The translations under genes and the position numbers were made by a program. From contig NZ_CP064030.1 in assembly GCF_016865235.1 (NCBI RefSeq), forward strand, positions 186,001 through 250,000: a stretch of 64,000 nt of DNA, written 5' to 3'. This DNA is from Dyella caseinilytica (lineage in GTDB: Bacteria > Pseudomonadota > Gammaproteobacteria > Xanthomonadales > Rhodanobacteraceae). The notes under the pieces are model-generated. The model made no database searches. It was given only the letters and a program-made list of their open reading frames with translations, and was not told the origin of the DNA. This document shows positions 44,440 through 55,000 of the stretch, one piece after another. Numbering within the stretch: position 1 is the stretch's first letter; each line of letters starts with the position of its first letter.

Positions 44440-45639
44440 ATGTTAGATGCTGTGCTGCAGTTCCTTTCCAACGGCGTAACTGGCGCCGGGTGGGTGGGGA
44501 TCGTTGTCTACCTGCTGGTAGTCACCCAGATCACCATCTTCACCGTCACGCTCTACCTGCATCGCTGCCAGACGCATCGTGGCGTCGACCTGCATGCGTC
44601 CATTTCGCACTTCTTCCGCTTCTGGGGCTGGCTCACCACGGGCATGGTCACCAAGGAGTGGGTTGCGGTGCATCGCAAGCACCACGCCAAGGTGGAAACC
44701 GAGGAAGATCCGCACAGCCCGCAGATCTACGGTCTCAAGAAAGTCTTCTGGGATGGCGTCGGTTTGTATCGCGATGCCAGCGAAGTGAAGGAGGACCTGG
44801 AGAAGTACGGCCGCGGCACACCGGACGACTGGATCGAGCGCAAGCTCTACAGCGGTCATCCGTACTGGGGCCCGTCGCTGATGCTCATCATCAACCTCGC
44901 GCTGTTCGGCGTGATCGGTGCGGCCGTGTGGGCGGTGCAGATGGCGTGGATCCCGTTCTGGGCCGCCGGCTTCGTCAACGGTGTCGGCCACTGGTGGGGT
45001 TATCGCAACTTCGAGAGTTCCGACACCGCTACGAATCTCGTCCCTTGGGGTGTCTGGATCGGCGGCGAAGAGCTGCACAACAACCACCACGCTTTCCCCA
45101 GCTCGGCCAAGTTCGCGCTGCGCAAGTGGGAGTTCGATATCGGTTGGGCGATGATCTGCGTGCTGCGTTCGGTAGGTCTTGCCAAGGTGCTGCGTGTGGC
45201 GCCGACGCTCGACATCCGCCCCAACGTGCATCTGCCGGATGCCGAAACCCTCAAGGCCGTGTTGACCCATCGCTTCCAGGCGATGACCGATTACTACCGC
45301 AACGTCATCGTGCCGACGCTGGCCGACGAAGCGCAGCATGCCGGCGAAAGCATCAAGGCCGTGCCGCGTCGTCTGCGTCGCGCCTTCGCCGATGGTGGTC
45401 GCTGGCTCGACGGCGAAGGCCACGAGCGCATGCAGGCTGTACTGGCTAAGCGCCCGACCCTCAGCACCGTCTGCGATTTCCGCAATCGCCTGGCCGAGCT
45501 GATGGAACAGCGCGGTGCCGAGCAGGCACTCAAGGGTCTGCAGCAGTGGATCACCGAGGCTGAGCAGAGTGGCATTCGCGCGCTGCAGGATTTTGCCCAG
45601 CGTTTGAAGAGCTATTCGTTGGTTGGCAGCAACGCCTAA
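44440..45639 (+). CDS. Fatty acid desaturase (acyl-CoA delta-9 type, DesA-like)
   Basis: Membrane di-iron enzyme that puts a double bond in fatty acyl chains. 399 residues from the ATG at 44440. Three His boxes: HRCQTH (41-46), HRKHH (78-82) and HNNHH (about 213-217), with transmembrane segments VGIVVYLLVVTQITIFTVTLYL and LMLIINLALFGVIGAAVWAV. The C-terminal 130 residues are a helical extension seen in the Xanthomonadales version. The frame also opens at 44368, but that adds 24 residues without matching the family start. Followed by a strong terminator. Confidence 0.92.
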   Translation: MLDAVLQFLSNGVTGAGWVGIVVYLLVVTQITIFTVTLYLHRCQTHRGVDLHASISHFFRFWGWLTTGMVTKEWVAVHRKHHAKVETEEDPHSPQIYGLKKVFWDGVGLYRDASEVKEDLEKYGRGTPDDWIERKLYSGHPYWGPSLMLIINLALFGVIGAAVWAVQMAWIPFWAAGFVNGVGHWWGYRNFESSDTATNLVPWGVWIGGEELHNNHHAFPSSAKFALRKWEFDIGWAMICVLRSVGLAKVLRVAPTLDIRPNVHLPDAETLKAVLTHRFQAMTDYYRNVIVPTLADEAQHAGESIKAVPRRLRRAFADGGRWLDGEGHERMQAVLAKRPTLSTVCDFRNRLAELMEQRGAEQALKGLQQWITEAEQSGIRALQDFAQRLKSYSLVGSNA

Positions 45640-45665
45640 TTTCAGCGCTGCGAGTGATCAGAATC

Positions 45666-45692
45666 AAAAGCCCGCCATTCGGCGGGCTTTTT
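45666..45692 (+). terminator. Intrinsic terminator after the desaturase gene
   Basis: AAAAGCCCGCC and GGCGGGCTTTT form an 11-bp stem with an ATTC loop and run into TTTTTT. The opposite-strand A-run lets it also serve the convergent DCC-family gene. Confidence 0.92.
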
Positions 45693-45740
45693 TGTGGCCG
45701 GTGGAACTGCGTTTGCCAAATTGAGGGTGCGGGGTCACGC

Positions 45741-46157
45741 CTATGGCATAAAGCGCGAGCGTTGTTCGGGCGTCGGCACAAAGCATTGGTCGCTGCGACC
45801 GAAAAAGCGATAGCGATGACGTGCGACGAAGCGATATGCCACGTCGCGTATTTTTTGTGGAAACGCCAGGATCGTTGCGCTCAGCCAATGCCAGCGTCGT
45901 TGCGGTAAGGTGCGAAGAACGCGAGCGATCGCGGTTGCATCGGTGTAGCCCTGATCGTTTTCGACCAGCAACATGGAAAACGGTGAGTCTGGGTCGAGGC
46001 CATGAGAGATCAGTAGCTGCCGACCGCTGTCCGATTGCATCGCGGCGAACCGATAGCGACCTTCACGATCGTGTTCCAGTAGAAAGCGGATCCATCTGCT
46101 ACAGAGTAGGCAGACGCCATCGTAGACGACGATAGGCGAGCTTATGGAGTGACTCAT
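45741..46157 (-). CDS. DCC family thiol-disulfide oxidoreductase-like protein (DUF393)
   Basis: 138 residues. N-terminal YDGVCLLCSRWIRFLLEHD has the D-x-x-C-x-x-C signature (Cys16, Cys19), followed by YRFAAMQSDSGRQLL and YTDATAIARVLRTL, then RDVAYRFVARHRYRFFG, all in the order of DUF393 proteins. Thioredoxin-like fold; partner unknown. Confidence 0.87.
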   Translation of the reverse strand: MSHSISSPIVVYDGVCLLCSRWIRFLLEHDREGRYRFAAMQSDSGRQLLISHGLDPDSPFSMLLVENDQGYTDATAIARVLRTLPQRRWHWLSATILAFPQKIRDVAYRFVARHRYRFFGRSDQCFVPTPEQRSRFMP

Positions 46158-46265
46158 TCGCCGCGATCTCCACCGTTACTATCTTTACGCGACAAGTTTG
46201 CCAGCTGTCGGCCATCGTGTGTTGCGGGCCGAAGCATAACGGTCTGGGGCGCGTCAGGCAGATAA

Positions 46266-46296
46266 AAGAAAACCCGCCACAGGGGCGGGTTTTCTT
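46266..46296 (-). terminator. Intrinsic terminator of rpmB-rpmG
   Basis: AAGAAAACCCGCC and GGCGGGTTTTCTT form a 13-bp stem with a 5-nt loop, 22 bp after the rpmG stop. It can act on both strands. Confidence 0.9.
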
Positions 46297-46317
46297 AAAG
46301 CTTGGAATGCTGATCAA

Positions 46318-46485
46318 TTACTTGATCTTGCCTTCCTTGTAGATCACGTGCTTGCGAACGACCGGATCGTACTTCTTGAATTCAAATTTGTCCGGGGTGT
46401 TCTTCTTGTTCTTCTGCGTGGTGTAGAAGTGACCGGTACCGGCCGACGAGATCAGACGGATCTTGTCTTGCTTGCTGTTAGCCAT
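46318..46485 (-). CDS. rpmG: 50S ribosomal protein L33
   Basis: 55 residues, basic. The minus-strand frame from the ATG at 46483-46485 to TAA at 46318-46320 reads MANSKQDKIRLISSAGTG, HFYTTQKNKKNTPDKFEFKK, YDPVVRKHVIYKEGKIK, the standard L33 sequence. It is the zinc-free form: there are no CxxC pairs. It follows rpmB by 10 bp in the usual rpmB-rpmG order. Confidence 0.97.
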   Translation of the reverse strand: MANSKQDKIRLISSAGTGHFYTTQKNKKNTPDKFEFKKYDPVVRKHVIYKEGKIK

Positions 46486-46495
46486 GACTTACTCC

Positions 46496-46732
46496 TTAGA
46501 CCTTTTCACCACGGGCACGCAGGTCGGCAATCACGGCCTCGATGCCCTTCTTGTCAATCGTGCGCAGCGCCTGGTTGGAGACGCGCAGTTTCACCCAACG
46601 GTTTTCGCTGGGAACCCAGAACCGACGCTCATGCAGGTTGGGCAACCAGCGGCGACGGGTCTTGTTGTTAGCGTGCGAGACGTTGTTGCCGGTCTGCACA
46701 CCCTTTCCGGTGACTTGGCATACACGGGCCAT
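46496..46732 (-). CDS. rpmB: 50S ribosomal protein L28
   Basis: 78 residues from the ATG at 46730-46732: MARVCQVTGKGVQTGNNVSH, then ANNKTRRRWLPNLHERRFWVPSENRWVKLRVSNQALRTIDKKGIEAV. This is a full match to the L28 family. A longer frame to 46900 has no start support. A GGAGG-like site (GGAGGTCATC on the minus strand) sits directly upstream. First gene of the rpmB-rpmG transcript. Confidence 0.97.
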   Translation of the reverse strand: MARVCQVTGKGVQTGNNVSHANNKTRRRWLPNLHERRFWVPSENRWVKLRVSNQALRTIDKKGIEAVIADLRARGEKV

Positions 46733-47071
46733 GATGACCTCCGTAATTCGTAAACCGCCCGTTAGCCAGGGCGACATCGGCCCAGCGGCGCTGTGCGCCA
46801 CGCGATGCTGGAGGTCTTGCTCTCGCCGGGAGTCGTGAGGTCCGCATCGCGTTGCGGACATGCCCGGAAGACCGGGTCGACAGAAGGGCGAGCCGCGCAT
46901 TGTCTCAGAAAATCAGGCGGGTGCGCAATCTTTGAGCAGCCGTGTGACGTGGGGGCTTTGATATGCCGCGCGTTGCCCCCACCCCGTCTCATAGCGGGCG
47001 GACCAGGATATATGGAACAATCCACCCCTTTGCGCACTTCGCGCGCACCTATTTTGAACCGAGGGATTCCC
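46733..47071. other. Divergent intergenic region between rpmB and secB
   Basis: About 340 bp holding the divergent promoters of rpmB-rpmG and secB-gpsA. No gene is seen; the open frame that extends secB back to 46793 is not supported. Confidence 0.5.
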
Positions 47072-47569
47072 ATGGCAGAAATCACCGCCAACGGCCAGAA
47101 CAACGGCCCCGCCGGCCAGCCCCAGCTGGCGCTGCAGAAGATCTATGTAAAGGACGTGTCCTTCGAGGCTCCGAATGCTCCGCAAATCTTCCAGGAAGTC
47201 GGCGAAATCAGCGAAGCGCCGCAAGTCCAGCTGAATCTCACCCAGCGCGCGACCGGCCTGGGCAACGACCTCTACGAAGTCGTGCTGAGCCTGACCCTGA
47301 CCTGCACCGTGAACGACCGCACCGCCTACCTGGCCGAAGTGCATCAGGCTGGCCTGTTCGGCATTGCCGGTTTTAGCGAGGCCGATCACGCCGGCATCAT
47401 CGGTAGCTACTGCCCGAATCTGCTGTTCCCCTATGCACGCCAGGTGATCTCCAGCCTGGTTCAGGAAGGTGGTTTCCCGCCGTTCCTGCTCCAGCCGATC
47501 AATTTCGAAGCCTTGTACGCGGAGCAGCAGCGCCGTGTCGCTGGCGAGCCGCATACGCTCAATAGCTGA
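47072..47569 (+). CDS. secB: Protein-export chaperone SecB
   Basis: Tetrameric chaperone that keeps preproteins unfolded and hands them to SecA. 165 residues. Motifs: LALQKIYVKDVSFEAPNAPQIF, LTLTCTVNDRTAYLAEVHQAGLFGIAGF, and SYCPNLLFPYARQVISSLVQEGGFPPFLLQPINFEALY. The ATG at 47072 follows GAGGGA. gpsA starts 10 bp after its stop, as in many gammaproteobacteria. It is relevant here because three large autotransporters in the window need Sec export. Confidence 0.97.
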   Translation: MAEITANGQNNGPAGQPQLALQKIYVKDVSFEAPNAPQIFQEVGEISEAPQVQLNLTQRATGLGNDLYEVVLSLTLTCTVNDRTAYLAEVHQAGLFGIAGFSEADHAGIIGSYCPNLLFPYARQVISSLVQEGGFPPFLLQPINFEALYAEQQRRVAGEPHTLNS

Positions 47570-47579
47570 TTTCTCCGCT

Positions 47580-48611
47580 ATGAGTGCTCAGCCATTGATG
47601 GCTGTTCTGGGCGCCGGCTCCTGGGGCACGGCGTTGGCGACCCTGGCCGCGCGCAACGGCGTGCCCACCCGCTTGTGGGGGCGCGATGCCGAAGCGCTGG
47701 CGGCCATGAAAGCCACGCGTCGCAACCAGCGCTACCTGCCGGATCTGGAGTTGCCGGAAGAACTGGACTACGAGCCCGACCTGGCCGCTGCTGTGCGCGG
47801 CGCCAAGGTCGTGCTGATCGTGGTGCCCAGCCACGCTTTTGCCGAAATGCTGGATGAGCTGGCGCCGCTGCTCGACCCCGAGGCCAATATCGCCTGGGCG
47901 ACCAAGGGCTTCGAGCCGGGTACCGGACGCTTCCTGCACGAACTGGTGGCTGAAAAGCTGCCGGGGCGCGAAGCTGCGGTGATCACCGGTCCGTCGTTCG
48001 CACGCGAAGTGGCGGCGGGGATGCCGAGCGCCGTCACCGTGCATTCGGAAAGCGAGGCGTTTGCCCAGGAGCTGGCCGTCCTGCTGCATGCCCCCAACTT
48101 TCGGGCCTACTCCGGCAACGATGTGCTGGGTGCGGAGCTCGGTGGCGCCATGAAGAACGTGCTGGCGGTCGCCACCGGCGTCGCCGACGGCATGAAGCTG
48201 GGCCTCAACGCCCGCGCCGGTCTCATCACCCGCGGCATGAATGAAATGTTGCGTCTGGGCAAGGCGCTCGGCGCGCGCCCGGAAACCCTGATGGGTCTGT
48301 CCGGCCTGGGCGATCTGGTGCTCACCTGCACGGGCGACCTGTCGCGCAACCGCCGATTGGGCATCGCGCTGGGGCAGGGCATTGGCATTCATGAAGCGGT
48401 GACGCAGATCGGTCAGGTGGTCGAAAGCGTCGTGACAGCCGATGAAGTGATGCGCCTGGCCGAGAAGCATGGTCTGGATTTGCCGATCAGCAAGGGTGTG
48501 CAAGCCGTGCTGCATGGCGAAGTCACGCCGGTCGAAGGCCTCAAAGCCTTGATGGCGCGCGAGCAGAAGCCGGAGTATCCGGAGGGCTTGTTCGAAACGC
48601 GTCGAGCATGA
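47580..48611 (+). CDS. gpsA: NAD(P)-dependent glycerol-3-phosphate dehydrogenase
   Basis: Makes sn-glycerol-3-phosphate from dihydroxyacetone phosphate, the substrate of PlsB (encoded at 29433). 343 residues. Rossmann GAGSWGTALA (11-20), VPSHAFAEML, ITGPSFAREVAAGMPSAVTV, the catalytic Lys in ELGGAMKNVLAVATGV, and the GLSGLGDLVLTCTGDLSRNRRLG signature. The start at 47580 is preferred over the longer frame from 47469, which overlaps secB. Confidence 0.97.
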   Translation: MSAQPLMAVLGAGSWGTALATLAARNGVPTRLWGRDAEALAAMKATRRNQRYLPDLELPEELDYEPDLAAAVRGAKVVLIVVPSHAFAEMLDELAPLLDPEANIAWATKGFEPGTGRFLHELVAEKLPGREAAVITGPSFAREVAAGMPSAVTVHSESEAFAQELAVLLHAPNFRAYSGNDVLGAELGGAMKNVLAVATGVADGMKLGLNARAGLITRGMNEMLRLGKALGARPETLMGLSGLGDLVLTCTGDLSRNRRLGIALGQGIGIHEAVTQIGQVVESVVTADEVMRLAEKHGLDLPISKGVQAVLHGEVTPVEGLKALMAREQKPEYPEGLFETRRA

Positions 48612-48634
48612 CTTTTGATTCTTTTGATTTAGAT

Positions 48635-48658
48635 GTCCGTACTGCTTGCAGCACGGAC
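48635..48658 (+). terminator. Hairpin between gpsA and the SNF2 helicase gene
   Basis: GTCCGTACTGC and GCAGCACGGAC pair with one mismatch and a 2-nt gap, 24 bp after gpsA. No T-run, so it could be a weak terminator or another structural element. Confidence 0.35.
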
Positions 48659-48703
48659 CCGAATCGCTGCTAAGCTCAAGGTTTTGATCGCTCCAGGGAT
48701 CGC

Positions 48704-51700
48704 ATGCGCATGCACCTACCGGACGAGAAACACCACGGCGATCCCTCCGCCCAGAGCGACGAGCGCGAGGAAAGCCTGCCTGGCGTATGGCGCAAGCTGT
48801 TGGCAAAGCCTGCCGCTGCTGCCGTGCACGAGCACGCCGTGCTGGGTTTCTTCTTCGAAGTGATGCCGGAAGACGGCGCGCCTTACGCGCGCCTGGACGC
48901 GGCGCCGGTGCTGCTGGTTCCTGCCGAGCACGGGCGCTTCACCCGGCCTGCACCCTTGGAGAGCAAGCTGCTGGCGCATACGGCGCTGCAGATCCACGAG
49001 CAGCGTCTTGCCACCGCAGCGCTGGGCCTGCCGCAGACCCTGCGCAAGTCGCGCAGCTACGCTCGGCTGACCGGGCACGTCGGCAACACCTTGCTGGCCG
49101 AGATGCTCGACACCGCCCCATGCTTCCTCGGCGGGCTGGCTGGTCTGCGCCTGTCGCGCGGCAAATCGCATCAACTCAACTGGCACTGGCACCTGGAGCA
49201 TGACGGCAGCCAGCGGCTGTTGCCCGCATTGCCACACAGCCAGCGCCTGCTGCGCCTGGATGGTCTGTGGTACCTCGACGCCGAACGCGCCGAGCTGGGC
49301 CATCTCGAGGCCGATCCAGAAGAAACGCATTGGCTCGACCTGCCACCGCTCAAGCACGAATACAGCCGTACGCTGCGCGGCTGCCTGCCTTCGAGCCGGC
49401 TGGCGCAGCGTATCCCGTTGCCGCAGGTGTTCGATGAACTGCGCAAGGCCGAGCACGCGCCCAAGCCGGTGCTCATCCTGCATGCATTGACCCGTCACGC
49501 GCGACTGGCTGCCGGTACGCCGCCGCTTGCGTACGCGCGGCTCGCTTTCGATTACGCAGGAGAGCGCCTGCCCGGCCGTGGCGGCGAGCCCTTGGTGCGC
49601 CGCGTACGCAACGGGCAATTGGTGGAAATCACGCGCCGCCGCGCCGAAGAGCTCTCCACCATGGAGCAATTGGAGCGCGCGGGGCTGACACTTGGCGTGG
49701 ATACCGAAGGTTTGCCCTGGGATCTGGCCGACACCTTGCCCGAGGATGCCTGGCTGTTCCCCGGCAAAGGGCACGCAGGCGCGCTGGAGGTCAATACGCC
49801 GGCACGCTGGTTGGCCTTGCGGCCGAAGCTTGAGGCCGAAGGCTTCCTGCTCGAGTACGCGCCGAGCTTCCCGTTCGAAGTGCTGGAAGGTCCGGTACGT
49901 TGGTACGGCAATGCGGTCGAAGATGCCGATGATCATGCTTTCGATCTGGAAATCGGCATCGAAGTGGAAGGTAAGCGCCGCAACTTGTTGCCCGCCGTGG
50001 CGCAGGCGCTGGCCGAACATCAACTCAACCTGAGTCCGGCGCCGAACGAGCCGGAAGATGCCGTGTGGTATGCGCCGGTGGATGAACGCCGCCGTGTGCC
50101 CGTGCGCTTGAAAGAGCTGCGCGGATTGCTTGCACCGCTTGCCGAATACCTGGAAAAGCCCAAGAAGAAACTGCATCTGCCGCGCGTGCAGGCAGGTCGA
50201 CTGGAAGAAATTGTCGAAGCGCTGCCGAGTGGCGGTGAGTTGCAGGCACCTGAACAACTGCGTGGTTTCACCGCGCGTCTGCGCGATGCGGCCGAGCGCG
50301 CCAGCGATGCCATCCCTCCCGGACTCACAGTCGAAATGCGTCCGTATCAGCGCGAAGGTTTGCGCTGGTTGAATGCTTTGGCCGAAGCCGGTGTCGGTGG
50401 CGTGCTTGCCGATGACATGGGTCTGGGCAAGACGCTGCAATTGATCACGCACCTGCTGTCGCTGAAGGAAAGCGGCGCGTTGCAGCAACCGGCGTTGATC
50501 GTGGTGCCGACCAGCCTGATTCCCAACTGGCTGGCGGAAATCGCACGTTTTGCACCCTCGCTGAAAGCGCTCGCCCTGCATGGTCCGCAACGCAGCGGCG
50601 ACTTCTCGCAGATTGCTTCGCAGGACATCGTGCTCACCAGCTATGCCTTGTTGCCGCGCGACGTCGTCACGCTGCGCAAGCAGCCCTTCTCGTTGATCGT
50701 GTTCGATGAAGCGCAGCAAGTGAAAAATCCACGTACGCAAGCGCGCCGTGCTGCGCTCACTTTGCGTGCGCCACGCTGCGTCTGTCTCACCGGTACGCCG
50801 CTGGAAAATCACCTGGGCGAACTGTGGTCGCAGATCGATCTGGCAGTACCCGGCCTGCTGGGTGATGAAGGCGCCTTCCGCCGTCACTATCGCGTGCCGA
50901 TCGAAAAGCAGCACGACGAAGAATGCCAGGCGCGACTCAATCGTCGTCTCGCCCCGTTCATTCTGCGCCGTACCAAATTGCAGGTGGCGTCGGAACTGCC
51001 GCCCAAGACCGAGATCACGCGCCGCGTCGTGCTCGATGGCCGTCAGCGTGAGCTGTACGAAAGTCTGCGTTTGTCGCTGGCCGATGAGTTGCGCGAAGTC
51101 ATCGCACAACGTGGTATCGCGCACAGTGGCATCGTGGTGCTGGATGCGCTGCTCAAGCTGCGTCAGGTCTGCTGCGATCCGCGTCTGGTGAAGCTGGAAG
51201 CGGCACGCGGCGTGCGCGACTCTGCGAAGTTCGAATTGCTGATGGACATGCTGCCCGCGTTGCTGGCCGAAGGCCGCAAGGTGTTGCTGTTCTCGCAGTT
51301 CACCGAAATGCTCAAGTTGATCGCCAACGAGCTGGATCGCCACCGTATCCGCTACGTGATGCTGACCGGTGAAACGCGCGATCGCGCTGAACCCGTGCAG
51401 CGTTTCCAGGATGGCGACGTACCGCTGTTCCTGTTGTCACTGAAAGCGGGTGGCGTCGGGCTCAACCTCACCGCGGCCGATACGGTGATCCATTACGATC
51501 CATGGTGGAATCCCGCTGCCGAAGCGCAGGCCAGCGATCGCGCGCACCGCATCGGGCAAGACAAACCGGTGTTTGTATTCCGCCTGATTACTGCGGGCAC
51601 CGTCGAAGAGCGCATCGAAGAGCTGAAAGCGCGCAAGGCCGAACTGGCACAAGCGGTGCTGGAAGGTGGCGGTACGCGCGAGAAGCTCAGCTTTGATCAA

Positions 51701-51733
51701 TCCGACCTGGATGCGCTGCTGGCGCCTTCTTGA
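48704..51733 (+). CDS. SNF2-family DEAD/DEAH box helicase
   Basis: 1009 residues. The N-terminal half (to about 540) is a bacterial SNF2-associated region without a SWIM zinc motif. The motor domain starts at VEMRPYQREGLRWLNAL: motif I DDMGLGKT (about 569-576), II FDEAQQVKN (about 668), III CLTGTPLENHLGELWSQID, then FILRRTK, LLFSQFTEMLK, V SLKAGGVGLNLTAADTVIHYDPWWNPAAEAQASDRAHRIGQ (V and VI). This is an ATP-driven duplex DNA translocase; in bacteria the group (RapA/HepA relatives) acts in transcription or repair. ATG at 48704 or 48710. A diverged copy of its last 22 codons lies at 55445-55513. Confidence 0.9.
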   Translation: MRMHLPDEKHHGDPSAQSDEREESLPGVWRKLLAKPAAAAVHEHAVLGFFFEVMPEDGAPYARLDAAPVLLVPAEHGRFTRPAPLESKLLAHTALQIHEQRLATAALGLPQTLRKSRSYARLTGHVGNTLLAEMLDTAPCFLGGLAGLRLSRGKSHQLNWHWHLEHDGSQRLLPALPHSQRLLRLDGLWYLDAERAELGHLEADPEETHWLDLPPLKHEYSRTLRGCLPSSRLAQRIPLPQVFDELRKAEHAPKPVLILHALTRHARLAAGTPPLAYARLAFDYAGERLPGRGGEPLVRRVRNGQLVEITRRRAEELSTMEQLERAGLTLGVDTEGLPWDLADTLPEDAWLFPGKGHAGALEVNTPARWLALRPKLEAEGFLLEYAPSFPFEVLEGPVRWYGNAVEDADDHAFDLEIGIEVEGKRRNLLPAVAQALAEHQLNLSPAPNEPEDAVWYAPVDERRRVPVRLKELRGLLAPLAEYLEKPKKKLHLPRVQAGRLEEIVEALPSGGELQAPEQLRGFTARLRDAAERASDAIPPGLTVEMRPYQREGLRWLNALAEAGVGGVLADDMGLGKTLQLITHLLSLKESGALQQPALIVVPTSLIPNWLAEIARFAPSLKALALHGPQRSGDFSQIASQDIVLTSYALLPRDVVTLRKQPFSLIVFDEAQQVKNPRTQARRAALTLRAPRCVCLTGTPLENHLGELWSQIDLAVPGLLGDEGAFRRHYRVPIEKQHDEECQARLNRRLAPFILRRTKLQVASELPPKTEITRRVVLDGRQRELYESLRLSLADELREVIAQRGIAHSGIVVLDALLKLRQVCCDPRLVKLEAARGVRDSAKFELLMDMLPALLAEGRKVLLFSQFTEMLKLIANELDRHRIRYVMLTGETRDRAEPVQRFQDGDVPLFLLSLKAGGVGLNLTAADTVIHYDPWWNPAAEAQASDRAHRIGQDKPVFVFRLITAGTVEERIEELKARKAELAQAVLEGGGTREKLSFDQSDLDALLAPS

Positions 51734-52054
51734 TGGAATGCGTTTCGCTGCGCTATGCGAGCGATGGCATATCGCTCCACGCGGATTTTTTCGAAATTTA
51801 GGATCGGTCAGATAGGTCCCGCCAAGTCTCTACTTTAGCTTGTCGCGCGAACGTCGAAGCGACTAGCTCTATCGCACAGGTTCAATGGCATGTCGTCGTG
51901 TTATCGGGCGACATACGAGGCTTTTCGTGCGCCGTCGTTCAGGATGGTTCTTGCAGCACTCTCTTCTCGCGGATGTGTGTCGTCAGCGTGTGTCCGCGCG
52001 TATCCATTTAGGACGGACCCTACCTTGATCAACTCTGCAAATACGTTCATCGGA
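51734..52054. other. Region between SNF2 helicase and autotransporter genes
   Basis: About 320 bp. The autotransporter frame is open back to 51890 (ATG), and a TTG at 52025 is preceded by AGGACGGA, so part of this stretch may be an extended N-terminus or the 5' leader. No other gene is seen. Confidence 0.45.
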
Positions 52055-55000
52055 ATGACCCGGCGCATCCTCGTTGGCGCCATCTCAGCGAGCCTGTTCG
52101 CACCGTACGCATCCTACGCGACCAGCGGACAACAAGTGGCCAATGGTGTTTCGCTCCTGCTCGCGCCAGACAACTACGTGACGTCCGCATTGCCAACGCT
52201 GTCCGTGCTCAATGCGGGCAGCATAACCGCGGACGGCGGTGTGTCGTTGAATGCTTCCGGCAGTAGCGGCATCGGCGCACAGGTCAATGGTCAAGGCAGC
52301 TGGCTGGTATTCAGCGGCGGAAGCATCAGTACCAGCGGTCCATATGGTTATGGGGTTTATACGCTGGCCGGCGGATCGGCCACTATTGGGCGTGATTCCC
52401 AAGGCGCGGGGACCAGCATCACCACATCCGCAAACTACGGTTACGGTTTATACGGCACGGATGCCGGCACGGTTATCAATGCCGTCGGGGCTACCATCAA
52501 TACCTCGGGCGGGGCGAGTTACGGCGCACGCATCAGTGGTGCTGAATTGCTATTGGCAAACAGCAGCATCAGCACAATAGGTAATACTTCCTACGGCGTT
52601 TATGCTGATGCGTCGACTTTCGATCCCGCTGCGCAGGGGCAGGTTGTACTCAACAAGGTGTCGATATCGACGCAAGGTTCCAGTTCACATGCTGTGTATC
52701 TTGATGGATCGCGTGCGGGCGTAACGGCCACTATTACCGGTGGCTCATTCACGACGTCAGGTAACCAATCGGTCGGCATCTACTTGACGCAAGGTGCGCA
52801 AGCGACGGTAACGGGAGCGAGCGCGCAAACCACGGGCACCTCCTCCTACGGCATCAGCATGAATCAGGACGGTTCGCAGATTGCGCTCGATCGCGTGTCT
52901 GTGACCACGGCCGGTAACAATGCCGATGCGGTGTGGGCGCCGAGCAACACCATCATCACCGCGAGCAATTTCGATATCCACACCACGGGCGGCACTGCGC
53001 TGGGTTTCGACAATCGTGCATCGACGATCACCCTGACGAACGGCAGTATCCTCACTGAGGGTGCTAACTCTCATGCGCTGTATGCATCACAAGAATCTTC
53101 CAGCGCCGCTGTCATTTTCGGCGAAAATCTCGACATTCAAACGAAAGGCGCTGGTGCCGTTGGTGCATGGGCACGGCTGGGCGGTCAAATATCGCTAAGT
53201 GATAGCACCATTGCGACAACGGGTGACACGAGCGTTGGTGTTCGTACTGGCGGGGGAAGTACGGTTCTGCTGACCGACACCAACATCGAAACTGGCGGCA
53301 CGACGGCATACGGTGTGTACGCTCAGGGTGTGGTGAACATGCTCAACGGAACGATTCACACCACGGGTCAGGGTGCGTACGGCGTTGCGGTGGCGGACGG
53401 CGGCCAAATGAGTCTGCGCGGCGTTGACGTGATGACGGATGGTATCGATGCCGTCGGCATCGCATTCGGCGGGACGACTTCCGCTAGCGAAGGTGGTGCC
53501 TTCGGCATGGATGGTGGCTCACTTATCAGTATGCAATCCCATGCATTGGCCGCGGCAGGAAATACCGATATCAACTTGAGTAATGGCGTGCAAGCTATCG
53601 GCGGGAGCGGTGTCTTGCTGGATGTACGCGATGTGGTCGGTCAAGTCACGTTGACGATGGACAACAGCGTAGACGCCCAGGGCGACATCGTATTCGATCC
53701 GTCTCTTCTCGGCGGCGCCATTCCAGCCGCCAACACCATGGTGTCGTTGAGTAACGGCTCGAAATGGACGGGCGCTACGCAGAATGCGGTGAGCACGTTG
53801 TCGCTGGATAGCGGCAGCTTGTGGGTCATGACGGGCGATTCCTCCCTGGGTCAACTGGCGTTGAGTAATTCCACCATCCAGTTTGCGCCACCGGAGAGCG
53901 ACAACTACAAAACGCTCGTAGTGAACGGCGATCTATCGGGCGCGGGTGGTGTGATCGGAATGAACACGCTGCTCAACGAAGGTGGAGTGCTTGGCAATCA
54001 GCATACCGATCGCTTGCTCATTCTCGGCAACGTCACCACGACGGGTACGGTGCTATTGGACATCACCCCGCAAGGTGATGGTGCGGCGACGGGTGCCAGC
54101 GACGATGGCACGGTGAGCCCGAGCGAAGGCATTTCCCTGGTGCAGGTCGCCGGTTCCTCGCGTGCCGATGCCTTTGCGCTGAAGAATGGCTACGCCGCCG
54201 TCGGTCCATGGAAATACACGTTGTACGCATTCGAGCCCGGTCAAACGGATCCTGCCCAGAATGCAATGAACTCTGGCACGTTCAATTGGGACTATCGACT
54301 GGCTAGCGCCTATGTGGGGGAGGCCGATGGCAGCCCCGATGCGTCGACGAATAACGTCACGCCTCAGGATGAAAGTCGGCCGGATGCGCCAGTACGTGTT
54401 CGTCCTGCGGTGGTGCCCCAAATGCCTTCTTACATCGTCGCGCCAACAGCCTTGTTGAACTATGGCGATTCGATGATCGACACCTTGCATCAGCGCCTAG
54501 GCGAGATTCGCGACGCTACCCCAAGCGATCCACACGGTGGCGAGCTGTTCGTGCGCTACGTCGGTAGCCAGGAGCAGTATTCGTCAAATCTCGGTTTTGC
54601 CGATTACGGTTTTGGTTTCGATCAACAGATCAACGCGCTGCAGTTGGGTGGCAGCATCGTCTCTTGGACTGCTGATAATTCAAGCTTGCGTGCTGGATGG
54701 GCCCTCGACAAAGGCACCACACGCGTGACACCGAATGCGCCCGACGGCGCCAGTGTAGGTAGATACGACGCGCATGGCGTGTCGGCCTGGATGACGTGGC
54801 AGCAAGCCAATGGTTTCTATGTGGATGCGGTGCTGGGTGGTGAGCACTATCGGGGCGATGTGGATACGCAGGCCCGCAATAGCGCCGTTGCCAACCTCAG
54901 GGCGGGAAGCTGGACTGCTTCGGTGGAGATGGGTTACCCCTTCGCACTTGGCAAGGGCTGGTCACTGGAACCGCAAGCCCAGCTGAAGCATCAATCGTTG

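Noticed and set aside
48716..51343. 875-residue open frame on the minus strand
   Set aside because: Antisense of the SNF2 helicase gene; the plus strand carries all helicase motifs.
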